Made by a program: the position numbers and the translations under genes. Shown in pieces: positions 36,751 through 46,845 of a stretch of 64,000 bases of DNA (positions within the stretch are counted from its first letter, which is position 1; every line of letters begins with the position of its first letter). The notes below the pieces were generated by a model that worked only from the letters and a program-made list of their open reading frames with translations, had not been told where the DNA came from and did not search any database. Origin of the DNA: Clostridium saudiense (GTDB taxonomy: Bacteria > Bacillota > Clostridia > Clostridiales > Clostridiaceae). The stretch lies in the NCBI RefSeq assembly GCF_000577815.1, contig NZ_CBYM010000002.1:153819-217818 (forward strand), given 5' to 3'.

Positions 36751-36784
36751 GAGTTAACTATATTTTTTAAAATATAGTTAACTC
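36751..36784 (-). terminator. Terminator after the DUF1846 gene
   Basis: A perfect 16-bp inverted repeat (36751-36766 / 36769-36784) followed by TTTTTTG on the minus strand. Confidence 0.85.
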
Positions 36785-36811
36785 CTTATATAATATTATT
36801 GAATATACTTA

Positions 36812-38314
36812 TTAATTATTATAGAAAAGACTTTCTGACGCATATTCTGCATCACATGTTACATCAATTCCAAGTTTTCTAAATGTTTGCTCATCACTAG
36901 TTGGTAATATTGTTGTTGAATGAGCTTGACAATTTTTAAGCATAGCTAACTTTTCCATTGCTACTTGAGCTGTAGGATTAGTTGCAGCTGAAATACTTAA
37001 AGCAATTAATACTTCTTCACAATTTAATGATACTTTTTTATTTCCTAATGTTTTAGATTTTAAATCTAAAATTGGTTCTAAAATAACTGGTGAAATTAAG
37101 TGCATATCATCAGCAATATTAGCTAAATATTTTATTGAATTTAATAAGGCTGCTGCAGAAGCATCTAATAATTCTGACCCCTTACCTGTAAGAATAGTTC
37201 CATCTTCTAACTCAATAGCAACTGCTGTACAGATATCACTATTTAATTCTTTTAATTTAATAGCACGTTCTCTTGCTGGAAGAACAACATTTCTATCTTC
37301 TTCTTTTAGGTTAACTTGTTCCATTATAAGCTTTGCATGTTCAAATGTTTCCTTATCAACATAACCTTTTTTATATTCACAACCAGTCTTAAAATATCTT
37401 CTTATTATTTCTTGTCTTGAAGCCTCTTTAACAACTTCATCATCAACTATACCAAAACCAACTCTATTAACTCCCATATCAGTTGGTGATTTATAAACTG
37501 ATTCTTTTCCTGTTATCTTTTCAATAATTCTCTTAAGTACAGGGAATGTTTCTAAATCTCTGTTATAGTTAACTGCAGTTTCTCCATAAGCTTCTAAATG
37601 GAAGTAATCTATCATGTTAACATCCTTTAAGTCAACTGTTGCAGCTTCATAAGCTATATTTAATGGATGCTTTAATGGAACATTCCATACTGGGAATGTT
37701 TCAAACTTAGAATATCCAGCAACATTTCCTCTTTTATTTTCATGATATAATTGGCTTAAACATGTAGCAAGCTTTCCACTTCCTGGCCCTGGTGCAGTAA
37801 CAACCACTATTGGCTTACTAGTTTCTATATAAGGGTTCTTACCATATCCTTCTTCACTAACTATAGTATCAACATCTGTTGGATACCCTTTAGTAGCTCT
37901 ATGCTTATAAACTTTTATTCCACGTCTTTCTAATTTGTTAATGAAAACAGTAGTTGAAGGTTGATCATTATATCTAGTTATTACAACTGAATTTACTTCT
38001 AGATCATAGCTTCTTAAATCGTCAATTAATCTTAAAACATCCATGTCATAAGTAATTCCGAAATCGCCTCTTATTTTATTTCTTTCTATATCTCCTGCAT
38101 AAACACAAATAACTACTTCTACATTTTCTCTTAATTTATGTAATAATTTAATTTTTGCATTTTCATCAAATCCAGGTAAAACTCTTTTTGCATGTAAATC
38201 AAATAAAAGTTTTCCACCAAACTCTAAGTATAGCTTATCGTAGTTATTAACTCTTTCTAATATGTACTTAGATTGCTCTTCTAAATATTTTTCATGATCA
38301 AATCCTATTTTCAT
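36812..38314 (-). CDS. DUF1846 (UPF0371) family protein
   Basis: 500 residues, the standard length for the family. Conserved stretches include [15 protein letters not shown] at the N-terminus, [18 protein letters not shown] (a phosphate-binding-like loop near residue 175) and [18 protein letters not shown]. Structures of the family show a soluble oligomer, but no enzyme activity is firmly assigned. The ATG follows AGGAGTGG. It appears monocistronic with a strong terminator. The 302-base gap upstream (38315-38616) contains only the terminator of the next gene and AT-rich sequence. Confidence 0.88.
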   Translation of the reverse strand: MKIGFDHEKYLEEQSKYILERVNNYDKLYLEFGGKLLFDLHAKRVLPGFDENAKIKLLHKLRENVEVVICVYAGDIERNKIRGDFGITYDMDVLRLIDDLRSYDLEVNSVVITRYNDQPSTTVFINKLERRGIKVYKHRATKGYPTDVDTIVSEEGYGKNPYIETSKPIVVVTAPGPGSGKLATCLSQLYHENKRGNVAGYSKFETFPVWNVPLKHPLNIAYEAATVDLKDVNMIDYFHLEAYGETAVNYNRDLETFPVLKRIIEKITGKESVYKSPTDMGVNRVGFGIVDDEVVKEASRQEIIRRYFKTGCEYKKGYVDKETFEHAKLIMEQVNLKEEDRNVVLPARERAIKLKELNSDICTAVAIELEDGTILTGKGSELLDASAAALLNSIKYLANIADDMHLISPVILEPILDLKSKTLGNKKVSLNCEEVLIALSISAATNPTAQVAMEKLAMLKNCQAHSTTILPTSDEQTFRKLGIDVTCDAEYASESLFYNN

Positions 38315-38564
38315 ATGTCCACTCCTAATTTTATAGTTTTTTTTTAGTATGAATTGTTTCTATTATGAAACCACTCATACTAGCTGTAACTATTAATAAT
38401 AAAATTTTGTTTTTATTATTATTTAGGCACAAAATCTATAATATTATTACACAAATTCTTGATAAAGTAAATCATAAAATACGAATTTTTTATTATAAAT
38501 TTTTTTTATAATTCGCTAGTTGTGAAATACTCTAATCTGACATTGATTTATAGCTAATTACACA

Positions 38565-38595
38565 AAAAATGACAAGTCTTTAACTTGTCATTTTT
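38565..38595 (-). terminator. Terminator after the CoA-disulfide reductase/NADH oxidase gene
   Basis: AAAAATGACAAGT (38565-38577) / ACTTGTCATTTTT (38583-38595), a perfect 13-bp stem with a 5-base loop. Confidence 0.8.
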
Positions 38596-38616
38596 ATCTC
38601 CCACTTAGGTACAACT

Positions 38617-39951
38617 TTATTTACTTACGTTACCTGCAACATTTAAAACATCCCATGTTCTTGCAAATGGTGGTGAATAGCAAAGATCTAACATTCCTAA
38701 TTGATCTGTTGTCATCTTTGCATAAATACAAGCAGCTAATACATTACATCTTTGAACTGCATCTTTATATCCTGCTACTTGACCACCTAAAATTACTTTA
38801 GTATGTGCATCATATATTAACTTAACATAAATTCTTTCTCTACCTGGATAGTAACTAGTTTGATTCATATCTGTTATAAATTTAGTTTTATAATTAAACC
38901 CTAAATCTAAAACTTCTTTTTCTGAAAGTCCAGTTCTTGCTGCTTCCATATTCATAACCTTTATACAGCTAGATGCTAGTGATCCTTGGAATGAGTTATT
39001 TTGACCTGCTAAATTTTCACCAACTATTCTTCCAAGCTTATTAGCTCCTGTTGCAAGAGGTACATATACTTCTTTATCAGTAATTAAACTGTTTATAGTT
39101 GCACAATCTCCTGCAGAATATACATCTTCTACTGATGTTCTTCCATATTTATCAACTACGATTGCACCATTTCTAATCATTTTTATTTCATCTGGATTTA
39201 AGAAGTCAGTATTTGGTCTTACACCTGTAGCAAGTATAACTATATCTGCTTCTATTTCTCTTTTATCAGTTTTAACCTTAGAAACTCTTCCATCACCAAT
39301 AAGCTCAGTTACAGTTTCTGATAATAAAAGATTAACTCCACTCTCTCTTAACTCTTCTTCTAAAAGATCAGTTATATCTTTATCAAATACTTCTTGAAGA
39401 ACTCTGTCTTGAAGTTGAATAACAGTAACTTCTTTACCTCTATGCTTTGCAGCTTCAACAGCTTCAAGTCCAATAAAACCAGCACCTATGATAGCAACTT
39501 TTTTATATTCTTCATTTGCCATTAATTCTCTTAATTTATTACCATCATCCATTGATTTTAATGTAACTACATTTTCTAAGTTAACATTTTTTATTGGTGG
39601 TATAATTGCTCTTGCACCACTTGCAATCATTAACTTATCATAGCTTTCTTCTATTATTTCATTACTATCAAGTTTCTTTATTGTTAACTTTTTATTAGCG
39701 AAATCTACATTTGTTACTTCATGCTTTGTATGTATTTCTACACCTGATTGTCTAAATGCTTCTGGAGTTCTTGCTATCATTTCATTTGAATCTTCAAAGA
39801 ATCCTCCAACATAATATGGAAGCCCACATGCTCCAAAAGATACTATGTCTCCCTTTTCATAAACTACTACATCATCATTTGGTGAAAGTCTTTTAAATTT
39901 AGCTGCAGCACTCATTCCTGCTGCTATACCACCGATGATTACAACCTTCAT
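38617..39951 (-). CDS. CoA-disulfide reductase / NADH oxidase family flavoprotein
   Basis: 444 residues. FAD-binding GGIAAGMSAA at the N-terminus, active-site Cys42 in SFGACGLPYYVG, NAD-binding GAGFIGLEAVEAA near residue 157, and the FAD motif VYSAGDCA. A single redox cysteine is characteristic of CoA-disulfide reductase and NADH oxidases rather than of two-cysteine disulfide reductases. It would reduce CoA-disulfide, polysulfide or oxygen with NAD(P)H, aiding oxygen and thiol homeostasis in an anaerobe. Which substrate is used cannot be decided from the sequence. Confidence 0.87.
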   Translation of the reverse strand: MKVVIIGGIAAGMSAAAKFKRLSPNDDVVVYEKGDIVSFGACGLPYYVGGFFEDSNEMIARTPEAFRQSGVEIHTKHEVTNVDFANKKLTIKKLDSNEIIEESYDKLMIASGARAIIPPIKNVNLENVVTLKSMDDGNKLRELMANEEYKKVAIIGAGFIGLEAVEAAKHRGKEVTVIQLQDRVLQEVFDKDITDLLEEELRESGVNLLLSETVTELIGDGRVSKVKTDKREIEADIVILATGVRPNTDFLNPDEIKMIRNGAIVVDKYGRTSVEDVYSAGDCATINSLITDKEVYVPLATGANKLGRIVGENLAGQNNSFQGSLASSCIKVMNMEAARTGLSEKEVLDLGFNYKTKFITDMNQTSYYPGRERIYVKLIYDAHTKVILGGQVAGYKDAVQRCNVLAACIYAKMTTDQLGMLDLCYSPPFARTWDVLNVAGNVSK

Positions 39952-40081
39952 CTAAAACACCATCCTCTTATTACAATTAAAATCTTAATTATTTATAGTT
40001 TACTCTTTATCTTATGTTAATATCAAAATAAACCACATATTAAGTAATATTTATTATCATTATAAATGAAATAAAAAAAAA

Positions 40082-40107
40082 TAATAGTCCTAAATTTAGA
40101 ACCATTA
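40082..40107 (-). terminator. Possible terminator after the LiaF-like gene
   Basis: TAATAGTCCTAAA / TTTAGAACCATTA are complementary with two wobble positions and are followed by A-rich plus-strand (T-rich minus-strand) sequence. Confidence 0.55.
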
Positions 40108-40141
40108 CTTTTATTTGTAATAATTTAATTATTTTTTAGTT

Positions 40142-40849
40142 TTACTTAACTTCAATTCCACCTAAAACTGCAGTATACTTAATCCTTACTTTTGGTCCTG
40201 ATAAAGCATTTCTATTTATTTTATGCTCAAATCCACCAAGTATAGGTGTCCCTGAAATTATTTCCACTCTAACATTATCAGGTAAAAATATATCTATACC
40301 GCCTAAAACTGCAGTAAGCTCTAATACTATATCTTCTGTTATTTTAGCTTCTCTTAAATCTATACCTAAGCCACCAAGTATTGCTTCTGCAACAATTCCC
40401 TTTAAATCTTCAGATGTATTCTTATAATCTCCTCCACCTAAAATTGCAGTATATCTTGGATATTGAGTTGAATCATACATATAAGATTTACTCTTAATAT
40501 CTTCATCTGATTCAATTCCTCTTTTTTTCCCTGATCTAAAAAATGTTGCTAGTATAGAAATACCTATAGCTACTAATATTAATGGAAAAACTAATTTCCA
40601 CATAACTCTTCCACTTATAATATCTAAACTATCAAAAAGTAATATAATTCCTACTATAATTAGTACCCCTGATCCCCAATTAAATCCATATCTAACCATA
40701 GATATTAATCCAGGTATAATTAAAAATAAAGTCCACCAACCCGGGAAAAATATATCTATATCCCAGATATCAAGTGCATTTCCACCAAATATAATACCAA
40801 CCGCTACAAATAATAATCCCCAAATAAGCGCTGAATAATCTTTTTTCAT
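40142..40849 (-). CDS. LiaF-like membrane protein (cell-wall-active antibiotic response)
   Basis: 235 residues. Four membrane segments in the first 110 residues (GLLFVAVGIIFGG, TLFLIIPGLISMV, GVLIIVGIILLF, LVFPLILVAIGISIL) are followed by a C-terminal beta-helix domain with the recurring AVLGG/AILGG motif (five copies). This architecture matches LiaF/DUF5668 proteins that tune envelope stress signalling. No LiaRS pair is adjacent. The second ATG (40849) is better spaced from GGGAGG than the first (40852). Confidence 0.82.
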   Translation of the reverse strand: MKKDYSALIWGLLFVAVGIIFGGNALDIWDIDIFFPGWWTLFLIIPGLISMVRYGFNWGSGVLIIVGIILLFDSLDIISGRVMWKLVFPLILVAIGISILATFFRSGKKRGIESDEDIKSKSYMYDSTQYPRYTAILGGGDYKNTSEDLKGIVAEAILGGLGIDLREAKITEDIVLELTAVLGGIDIFLPDNVRVEIISGTPILGGFEHKINRNALSGPKVRIKYTAVLGGIEVK

Positions 40850-40906
40850 CATTTACCTCCCAATATTTTACTCCCACCTATATAATAGCATATATTATAA
40901 TACAAT

Positions 40907-41590
40907 CTAAATAAATATTTGAAAAAGTATTGGCAAGAATATAGCCGGTAGTAAATTTGCTACCTTTATTTTAGTTACTCCTAGCATGTTAAATCCAAGT
41001 CCTACAATTAATAATCCACCAATTGCACTCATATTTGTAATTACTGTAGTACTTAAAACTCCAGATAAAATTCCTGCTCCTAACGTTATTGCCCCTTGAT
41101 ATATAAATACAGTTACTGCAGAGAATATTACACCTATTCCCAAAGATGATGTAAAGATAATAGATGATATTCCATCTAAAATTGATTTAGTAAATAAAGT
41201 ATCATGGTTACCCTTAAGTCCACTTTCTAATGCCCCAACTATGGCCATAGCTCCAACACAAAATAAAAGACTTGATGTTACAAATCCTTCCGCTAATGAT
41301 ATATTATTACCTTTTTTACTTTTAAATTTACTTTCTAAGTAATCTCCCAGTTTATTTAACCATTTATCAATATCTATAACTTCTCCAATTAAAGCCCCTA
41401 TAGCTATTGATATAATCATTATTAAAGTATCTTCTCCTTTTAAAGCTCCTGATATCCCTATGTATAGTACACATAATGCTAATCCATTCATTATTGTTGT
41501 ACTTATTTTTTCTGTTAATCTTCCCTTTAGCAAAAGACCAACTAAGCAACCAACCATTACTGCTATTGAATTTACTATAGTTCCTAACAT
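40907..41590 (-). CDS. DUF554 (YdfK-like) membrane protein
   Basis: 227 residues with about 6-7 hydrophobic segments. The N-terminus GTIVNSIAVMVGCLVGLLLK and the motif FVTSSLLFCVGAMAIVGALE are family hallmarks. A transporter-like role is supposed but unproven. The ATG follows AAGGGGGT. It is 57 bases upstream of the LiaF-like gene in transcription order and probably shares its transcript, and is divergent from the ZIP gene. Confidence 0.85.
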   Translation of the reverse strand: MLGTIVNSIAVMVGCLVGLLLKGRLTEKISTTIMNGLALCVLYIGISGALKGEDTLIMIISIAIGALIGEVIDIDKWLNKLGDYLESKFKSKKGNNISLAEGFVTSSLLFCVGAMAIVGALESGLKGNHDTLFTKSILDGISSIIFTSSLGIGVIFSAVTVFIYQGAITLGAGILSGVLSTTVITNMSAIGGLLIVGLGFNMLGVTKIKVANLLPAIFLPILFQIFI

Positions 41591-41709
41591 ATTTACCCCC
41601 TTATTAGTTTACTTCATATAATTATACCAATATTTTGTAATTTTTTATATTCTTTTTATATACTCTCTCTCATAAAATAATTATGTAACAATAATTTGAG
41701 AGGTGTGAA

Positions 41710-42489
41710 ATGTTTGATAACAACTCATTATTTCCCTTGCTTCTTTCTACTATAGCAGGATTATCTACTGTTTTAGGAGCTATCATCATATTTTTTACTA
41801 AGTCAAGAAATGAAAAATTTTTAACATTTGCTCTTGGCTTTTCTGCCGGTGTAATGATTGCCGTATCATTTACTGATTTATTTCCTACTGCCCAAACCGC
41901 TATATCTAAATATCATGGAAATACACCTGGAGTACTATGGTCTATTTTATTCATGTTGATTGGTGCTATAATGGCCTATTTAATAGACCTTTTAATTCCA
42001 GAAGGTAACAGCAACAAAATTGCTCAATATGATAATAACTTTGATATTTTCCGAGTTGGCTTAGTATCAACTATCGCTTTGATGATACATAACTTTCCTG
42101 AAGGTATAGCAACTTTCGTTTCTGGTTATCAAGATACTACACTTGGAATCACTGTAACACTTGCAATTGCACTCCATAACATACCTGAAGGTATCGCAAT
42201 TGCCATGCCAATTTATTTTGCAAGCAAAAGTAGAGCCAAGGCTCTTAAGTACTCTTTTATTTCTGGTATGGCAGAGCCATTTGGAGCTTTAATTGCATTC
42301 ATATGTTTAAAACCATTTATTAATGATCTTATTTTAGGAATCATCTTTGCTGTTGTTTGTGGAATAATGTTATATATCTCTTTTGCAGAGCTTATTCCCT
42401 CCTCCCAAAAGTATGGTTATTCTAAAATTGCATTAATATCAATTTTTCTAGGCTTTTGTGTAATGCCTTTAACCCATATTTTCGTTTAA
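41710..42489 (+). CDS. zupT: ZIP-family metal transporter (ZupT-like)
   Basis: 259 residues with about 8 membrane segments. The two metal-site motifs of ZIP transporters are intact: HNFPEGIATF (near residue 134) and HNIPEGIAIA (near 163). It imports zinc and perhaps iron or manganese without ATP, complementing ZnuABC at 2.5-5.2 kb. The ATG follows GAGAGGTG. No Zur-like palindrome is obvious in the 120-base divergent gap, so regulation is unclear. Confidence 0.9.
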   Translation: MFDNNSLFPLLLSTIAGLSTVLGAIIIFFTKSRNEKFLTFALGFSAGVMIAVSFTDLFPTAQTAISKYHGNTPGVLWSILFMLIGAIMAYLIDLLIPEGNSNKIAQYDNNFDIFRVGLVSTIALMIHNFPEGIATFVSGYQDTTLGITVTLAIALHNIPEGIAIAMPIYFASKSRAKALKYSFISGMAEPFGALIAFICLKPFINDLILGIIFAVVCGIMLYISFAELIPSSQKYGYSKIALISIFLGFCVMPLTHIFV

Positions 42490-42573
42490 GTTTAATATAC
42501 ACTATTTAAATAAATGTATATTTTTTCATCTTTTATAATTATAATAATATAAGATTGTTTTTAGGAGGATTAT

Positions 42574-42666
42574 ATGATTTTATTAGCCACAATTGCACTA
42601 GTTGGAATTGGATATACTTTAATTGAAATTGCATATAATTTCATAAATAATATTACAATTCCCTAA
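42574..42666 (+). CDS. 30-residue hydrophobic peptide
   Basis: A short frame, MILLATIALVGIGYTLIEIA followed by ten more residues and TAA. It is preceded by an almost ideal ribosome binding site, TTAGGAGG, 5 bases before the ATG, and followed 5 bases after the stop by a strong terminator. The peptide is one membrane helix with a short polar tail. It lies 84 bases after zupT on the same strand. The tight signals on both sides suggest it is translated; the function is unknown, perhaps as a small regulator of a membrane protein. Confidence 0.65.
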   Translation: MILLATIALVGIGYTLIEIAYNFINNITIP

Positions 42667-42671
42667 AAAAT

Positions 42672-42714
42672 TGCCATTCAAATTAACCTAAATCTTAGAT
42701 TAATTTGAATGGCA
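42672..42714. terminator. Bidirectional terminator, small peptide / GH1 gene
   Basis: TGCCATTCAAATTAA (42672-42686) / TTAATTTGAATGGCA (42700-42714), a perfect 15-bp stem between convergent genes with A and T tracts outside. Confidence 0.8.
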
Positions 42715-42730
42715 TAATTATTTTATAACT

Positions 42731-44170
42731 TTATACTTCATCACCATTTGTTTCTATTACTTTCTTATACCAGTAATAACTATCTTTTTTATAACGATTC
42801 ATCGAAGAACCTTCTTCCTCTTCTCTATCTACATATACAAATCCATATCTCTTTTGATAACCATTTAACCAACTTAACAAATCAGTAAATGACCAAGTGC
42901 AATAAGCAATTACTTCACAACCTTCTTCAATCGCAATTTTCATTTCTTCAATATGTGCCTTTAAGAAGGCTATTCTATATGGATCATGAATTGAATTATC
43001 TTCTTCCTTTTTATCAAAAGCACCTAATCCATTTTCAGATATTATTATTGGTAAATTATATCTGCTTGTAATTTCTCTTAAAGCATATCTTAAGCCCATT
43101 GGATCAATAGTCCAATCCCAATCTGTTGTTTTTAAATATGGATTAGATGGATTCTTAAATAATCCTGGTTGTCCTGTAACTTGTCCAGATCCTTTAACAC
43201 CAGTAGTGTTAAATGTTCCATAAGGAGTTACTCCATCAATTGGATTATATTCACATACAGATGTTTGATAATAATTTACACCCATAAAATCAATTTTTGA
43301 TGCTGCTTCTTTTAATATTTCTTCATCCCCAGCTTCAAATTTCGGTTCCATATTCCTATTTTTTAAGTAAATAAATGTTGATTTAGGGTAATGTCCATAA
43401 GCATACATATCCATCCACCAAAAATTCTTCATATCATCATAATCCATTTTTGACATTGCATTAATTGGATTACAATCAATAGCATAGCTTGGGCTATATG
43501 CAAAACTTGCACCTATTTTCCCATTTGGAACTAGTTTCTTAAATTCCAATACTGTTTTTGCATGTGCCATAAATGCGTGATGATTAACTTGATAAAAAGT
43601 TTTTACATCATCAAATTTTCCTGGCGGATGCATTGCTGTAAGCCATCCTAAAGAAGTAAATATATTTTGTTCATTTAATGTAATCCAATACTTAACCTTT
43701 GAACCAAAACGTTCGAATAATATTTTTGCATATCTAACAAAATCATCTACTATTTTTCTATCCTCAAATCCATTATATTGATCTACTAATGCTTGTGGTA
43801 AATCCCAGTGGAATATTGTAACCATTGGCTCAATATTATATTTTAAGCATTCCTCAATTAGTTCTTCATAAAACTTTAATCCTTTTTCATTTACTTCTCC
43901 ATTTCCATCCGGAATTATTCTTGCCCATGCAATTGAAAAACGATAAGTCTTAAGTCCCATTTCTGCCATTAACTTAATATCTTCTTTAAATCTATGATAA
44001 TGATCTACTGCCACATCTCCTGTAGTATGTTTAAAAGTTTTACCTTCAATTCTAACAAATTTATCCCAATTTGTAAGTCCTTTGCCATCTTCTAAATAAG
44101 CACCTTCTACTTGATATGCAGCAGATGCACTTCCCCATAAAAACCCTTTAGGCATTTTAAAGTTTCCCAT
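42731..44170 (-). CDS. GH1 beta-glucosidase / 6-phospho-beta-glucosidase
   Basis: 479 residues. GH1 motifs: FLWGSASAAYQVEGA at the N-terminus, WITLNEQN with the acid/base Glu, and IIISENGLGA with the nucleophile Glu. Near the C-terminus SSMNRYKKDSYYWYK carries the Ser/Lys/Tyr set that binds the phosphate of 6-phospho-sugars, so a 6-phospho-beta-glucosidase acting on PTS products is likely. It lies about 100 bases downstream of the mannitol PTS gene, an odd partner; the natural pairing would be a beta-glucoside PTS. ATG 44170 follows GAGGGTGAG. Confidence 0.88.
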   Translation of the reverse strand: MGNFKMPKGFLWGSASAAYQVEGAYLEDGKGLTNWDKFVRIEGKTFKHTTGDVAVDHYHRFKEDIKLMAEMGLKTYRFSIAWARIIPDGNGEVNEKGLKFYEELIEECLKYNIEPMVTIFHWDLPQALVDQYNGFEDRKIVDDFVRYAKILFERFGSKVKYWITLNEQNIFTSLGWLTAMHPPGKFDDVKTFYQVNHHAFMAHAKTVLEFKKLVPNGKIGASFAYSPSYAIDCNPINAMSKMDYDDMKNFWWMDMYAYGHYPKSTFIYLKNRNMEPKFEAGDEEILKEAASKIDFMGVNYYQTSVCEYNPIDGVTPYGTFNTTGVKGSGQVTGQPGLFKNPSNPYLKTTDWDWTIDPMGLRYALREITSRYNLPIIISENGLGAFDKKEEDNSIHDPYRIAFLKAHIEEMKIAIEEGCEVIAYCTWSFTDLLSWLNGYQKRYGFVYVDREEEEGSSMNRYKKDSYYWYKKVIETNGDEV

Positions 44171-44273
44171 TTTTCTCACCCTCTATTTCTAAAAAAATTG
44201 TAATTATAGTTAATTCTAACAAATCATTAATTTAATTTCTATATTAATATTTTCACTCTTTTTATATTACTAA

Positions 44274-46091
44274 TTAGAGATTAAATGCTTTTAATATATC
44301 TTTTGGATTTGTAGTTGTTTTTATTTTTTCTATTAACTCAATATCTTCTAGTGATTTTGCTATACTTGATATTATTTCTAAATGTTCATCATGCTTAGCC
44401 GCAACAGCAATTAATAGATATGCTGTTTGAGTACCAAATTTTATTCCTTTAGGATATTGTAAAACTATAATTCCTGCCTTTTCAACTTCACTCTTTCCAC
44501 TTTCCGTACCATGAGGTATAGCAATTCCAAGGCCAATATATGTAGATATTATATTTTCCCTTTCTAACATAGAATCTATATATTCATATTTTGTATAACC
44601 ATTATTAAATAAAAGTTCACCAGCTCTTATTATAGCTTCTTCCTTAGATTCGCTTTCTAAGCCTAACAAAATATTCCCTTCATTTAATAATGTATTATTT
44701 TCAACTTCAAGTAGATCTTCTACAGCATTAATTTCATTGCCCTCATTCTTTTTACTTAACTTCTCATATAAAACTTCTAAATTATCATCTTCTAAAAAGT
44801 TTTCTATAAAAATAATTTTATCCTTATTAATCTCTTTTTTTATACTATCCAATAGCCCTTTATGAGTTATTATTATATCAGCATCATCAGGTATATTAGC
44901 TACAGATGAATTAACTACTTCTATATCTAAATTAAAATCTTTTATTCTATTTCTAAAATTTGTTGCTCCCATAGCGCTTGACCCCATTCCTACATCACAT
45001 GCAAACACTATTTTCTTTATATCTTTAATATCCAAGTCTAATTCCTGCACATTTTCCCTATTAGTATTTTTATCATCTTTTTCTCTATATTTTCTTTTTA
45101 ATAAAAACGCAGATATAAAAAATGAAACTATAGCTCCAACACAAACTCCTAATAAATTTGTTAAAATATCACTTTTATGAGATAGCATCATTATAGAAAA
45201 AATACTTCCCGGAGATGCTGTTGCTATTAATCCAGAATTAAAAGTTAAAAAAGTTATTATAGAAACAATACTTCCTATAATTGCTGCTAATAACAATGAT
45301 GGATTTATTAATATGTATGGAAAATATATTTCGTGTATCCCTCCAAAAAACTGAATTATAGCAGCACTAGGAGCTGACTGTTTCATGGTTCCTTTACTAT
45401 ATATAAAGTAAGATAATATTACACCTAATCCTGGACCAGGATTTGCTTCTAATAAATACAATATTGATTTTCCATATTCATTAACTTGATCTAGTGCTAT
45501 TACATCTATTATTCCATGATTTATTGCATTATTTAAAAATAGTACTTTTATTGGTTCTATAAATACTGCCAATAACGGTAATAATCCATTTTTAACAATA
45601 AAAGATACCCCTATATTCATTACTCCTACAATGATAGTCATACTTGGTCCAATTACAAACAATCCTACTATAGCTAATATCATTCCTATAATAGCAAGTG
45701 AAAAATTATTTACTAACATCTCAAATCCAGCTGGAACTTTATCTTTTATTATTTTGTCAAATTTCTTTATTATGTATCCCGATAAAGGTCCCATTACCAT
45801 TGCTCCTAAAACCATTGGTATACTAGTACTAGCTATTACACCAATTGTTGATATTGCTGCAACAACTCCCCCCCTTGGTCCCCCAGTAACTTTACCTCCC
45901 GTAATGCCTACTAATAATGGTAATAAATATTGTGTTAAGGGTTCTACTAGTAATGTTATCTTTTCATTTGGAAACCATCCTGTAGGAGTAAATATAGCAG
46001 TTATGAATCCCCATGCTATAAATGCACCTATATTGGGTATAATCATACTACTTATAAAATTTCCAAAGCTCTGTACTTTTTCTTTAATCAC
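44274..46091 (-). CDS. mtlA: Mannitol-specific PTS transporter, EIICBA
   Basis: About 605 residues. The IIC membrane domain (about 1-340) begins FGNFISSMIIPNIGAFIAWG and contains GGKVTGGPRGGVVAA and NNAINHGI. The IIB domain carries the phosphocysteine in FACDVGMGSSAMGA. The IIA domain carries the phosphohistidine in IAIPHGTESGK. It imports mannitol as mannitol-1-phosphate. I prefer the GTG at 46091 with AGGAGA upstream, giving the usual MtlA N-terminus; an ATG at 46130 would add 13 basic residues. The partner dehydrogenase mtlD next to it is truncated, so the phosphate product may need another enzyme. Confidence 0.9.
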   Translation of the reverse strand: MIKEKVQSFGNFISSMIIPNIGAFIAWGFITAIFTPTGWFPNEKITLLVEPLTQYLLPLLVGITGGKVTGGPRGGVVAAISTIGVIASTSIPMVLGAMVMGPLSGYIIKKFDKIIKDKVPAGFEMLVNNFSLAIIGMILAIVGLFVIGPSMTIIVGVMNIGVSFIVKNGLLPLLAVFIEPIKVLFLNNAINHGIIDVIALDQVNEYGKSILYLLEANPGPGLGVILSYFIYSKGTMKQSAPSAAIIQFFGGIHEIYFPYILINPSLLLAAIIGSIVSIITFLTFNSGLIATASPGSIFSIMMLSHKSDILTNLLGVCVGAIVSFFISAFLLKRKYREKDDKNTNRENVQELDLDIKDIKKIVFACDVGMGSSAMGATNFRNRIKDFNLDIEVVNSSVANIPDDADIIITHKGLLDSIKKEINKDKIIFIENFLEDDNLEVLYEKLSKKNEGNEINAVEDLLEVENNTLLNEGNILLGLESESKEEAIIRAGELLFNNGYTKYEYIDSMLERENIISTYIGLGIAIPHGTESGKSEVEKAGIIVLQYPKGIKFGTQTAYLLIAVAAKHDEHLEIISSIAKSLEDIELIEKIKTTTNPKDILKAFNL

Positions 46092-46220
46092 TACCTTTTT
46101 TCTCCTCTCTAGTTTCCTTTTATATTCCATATGCTAATTTTATCCTTATATTTCTTTTATATCAATTATTTTATAACTATTATTCAAAATTGTATTCACT
46201 TCAAAATATTATATAAAGAA

Positions 46221-46258
46221 TAACACCAAAAGCATTTTGAATTTTACTTTTGGTGTTA
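46221..46258 (-). terminator. Terminator after the mtlD remnant
   Basis: TAACACCAAAAG (46221-46232) / CTTTTGGTGTTA (46247-46258), a perfect 12-bp stem. It separates the remnant from mtlA, which must use its own promoter in the 46131-46220 gap. Confidence 0.75.
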
Positions 46259-46305
46259 GACTTTTAGAGATTAAATTTTGAGTTTTAAATATTTATATAG
46301 AAATA

Positions 46306-46845
46306 TTATGCGCCTATTAATTTCTTAACTTCATCATAATATTTTTCTACCTTATCTAATACATCAGTATCACCTGATATTTTTGATATTTCAGCTAAAG
46401 ATTCTTTAATACCTTTTTCATTAATTAAACTTTGTAATTGTACACTTTGAGCATCTTCTTTATTATCATAATGAAGTGCTGCCCCTACGCCTAATAATAA
46501 GTTATCTGTATTAATATTAAAGCCTCTTGCTGTAATTAATGGTTTTATTAATCTATCATTTTCATTTAGTTTTCTTAAAGGTTCTCTTCCAACCCTTGCC
46601 ACATCATCTTTTAAATATGGATTCTTAAATCTATCTATTATTTTATTTATATATTTATAATGAGCTTCTTCATCAAAATTATATTTAGCAATTAATCCTT
46701 TTCCACTTTCAATCATTGCCTTTTTAACAAAATCGTAAATAACTTCATCTTTAATACTTTCTTCTATTGTTTCATATCCTTTTAAGTATCCAAAATAAGC
46801 AGTTATTGCATGTCCAGTATTTAATGTAAATAGCCTTCTGGATAT
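46306..46845 (-). pseudogene. mtlD: C-terminal remnant of mannitol-1-phosphate 5-dehydrogenase (mtlD)
   Basis: About 180 residues that match the C-terminal half of MtlD: RRLFTLNTGHAITAYFGYLK, VGREPLRKL and NDRLIKPLITA. Full MtlD is about 385 residues with an N-terminal NAD-binding domain, which is absent. The frame opens upstream into an unrelated DUF4176 gene in another frame, with the join inside a short stretch (46830-46842) readable both ways. The enzyme would convert mannitol-1-phosphate to fructose-6-phosphate with NAD; this copy cannot. Confidence 0.8.

Noticed and set aside
38315..38616. Hidden gene in the 302-base gap between DUF1846 and the flavoprotein
   Set aside because: Only the flavoprotein gene's terminator and AT-rich sequence are seen; no frame with a ribosome binding site.
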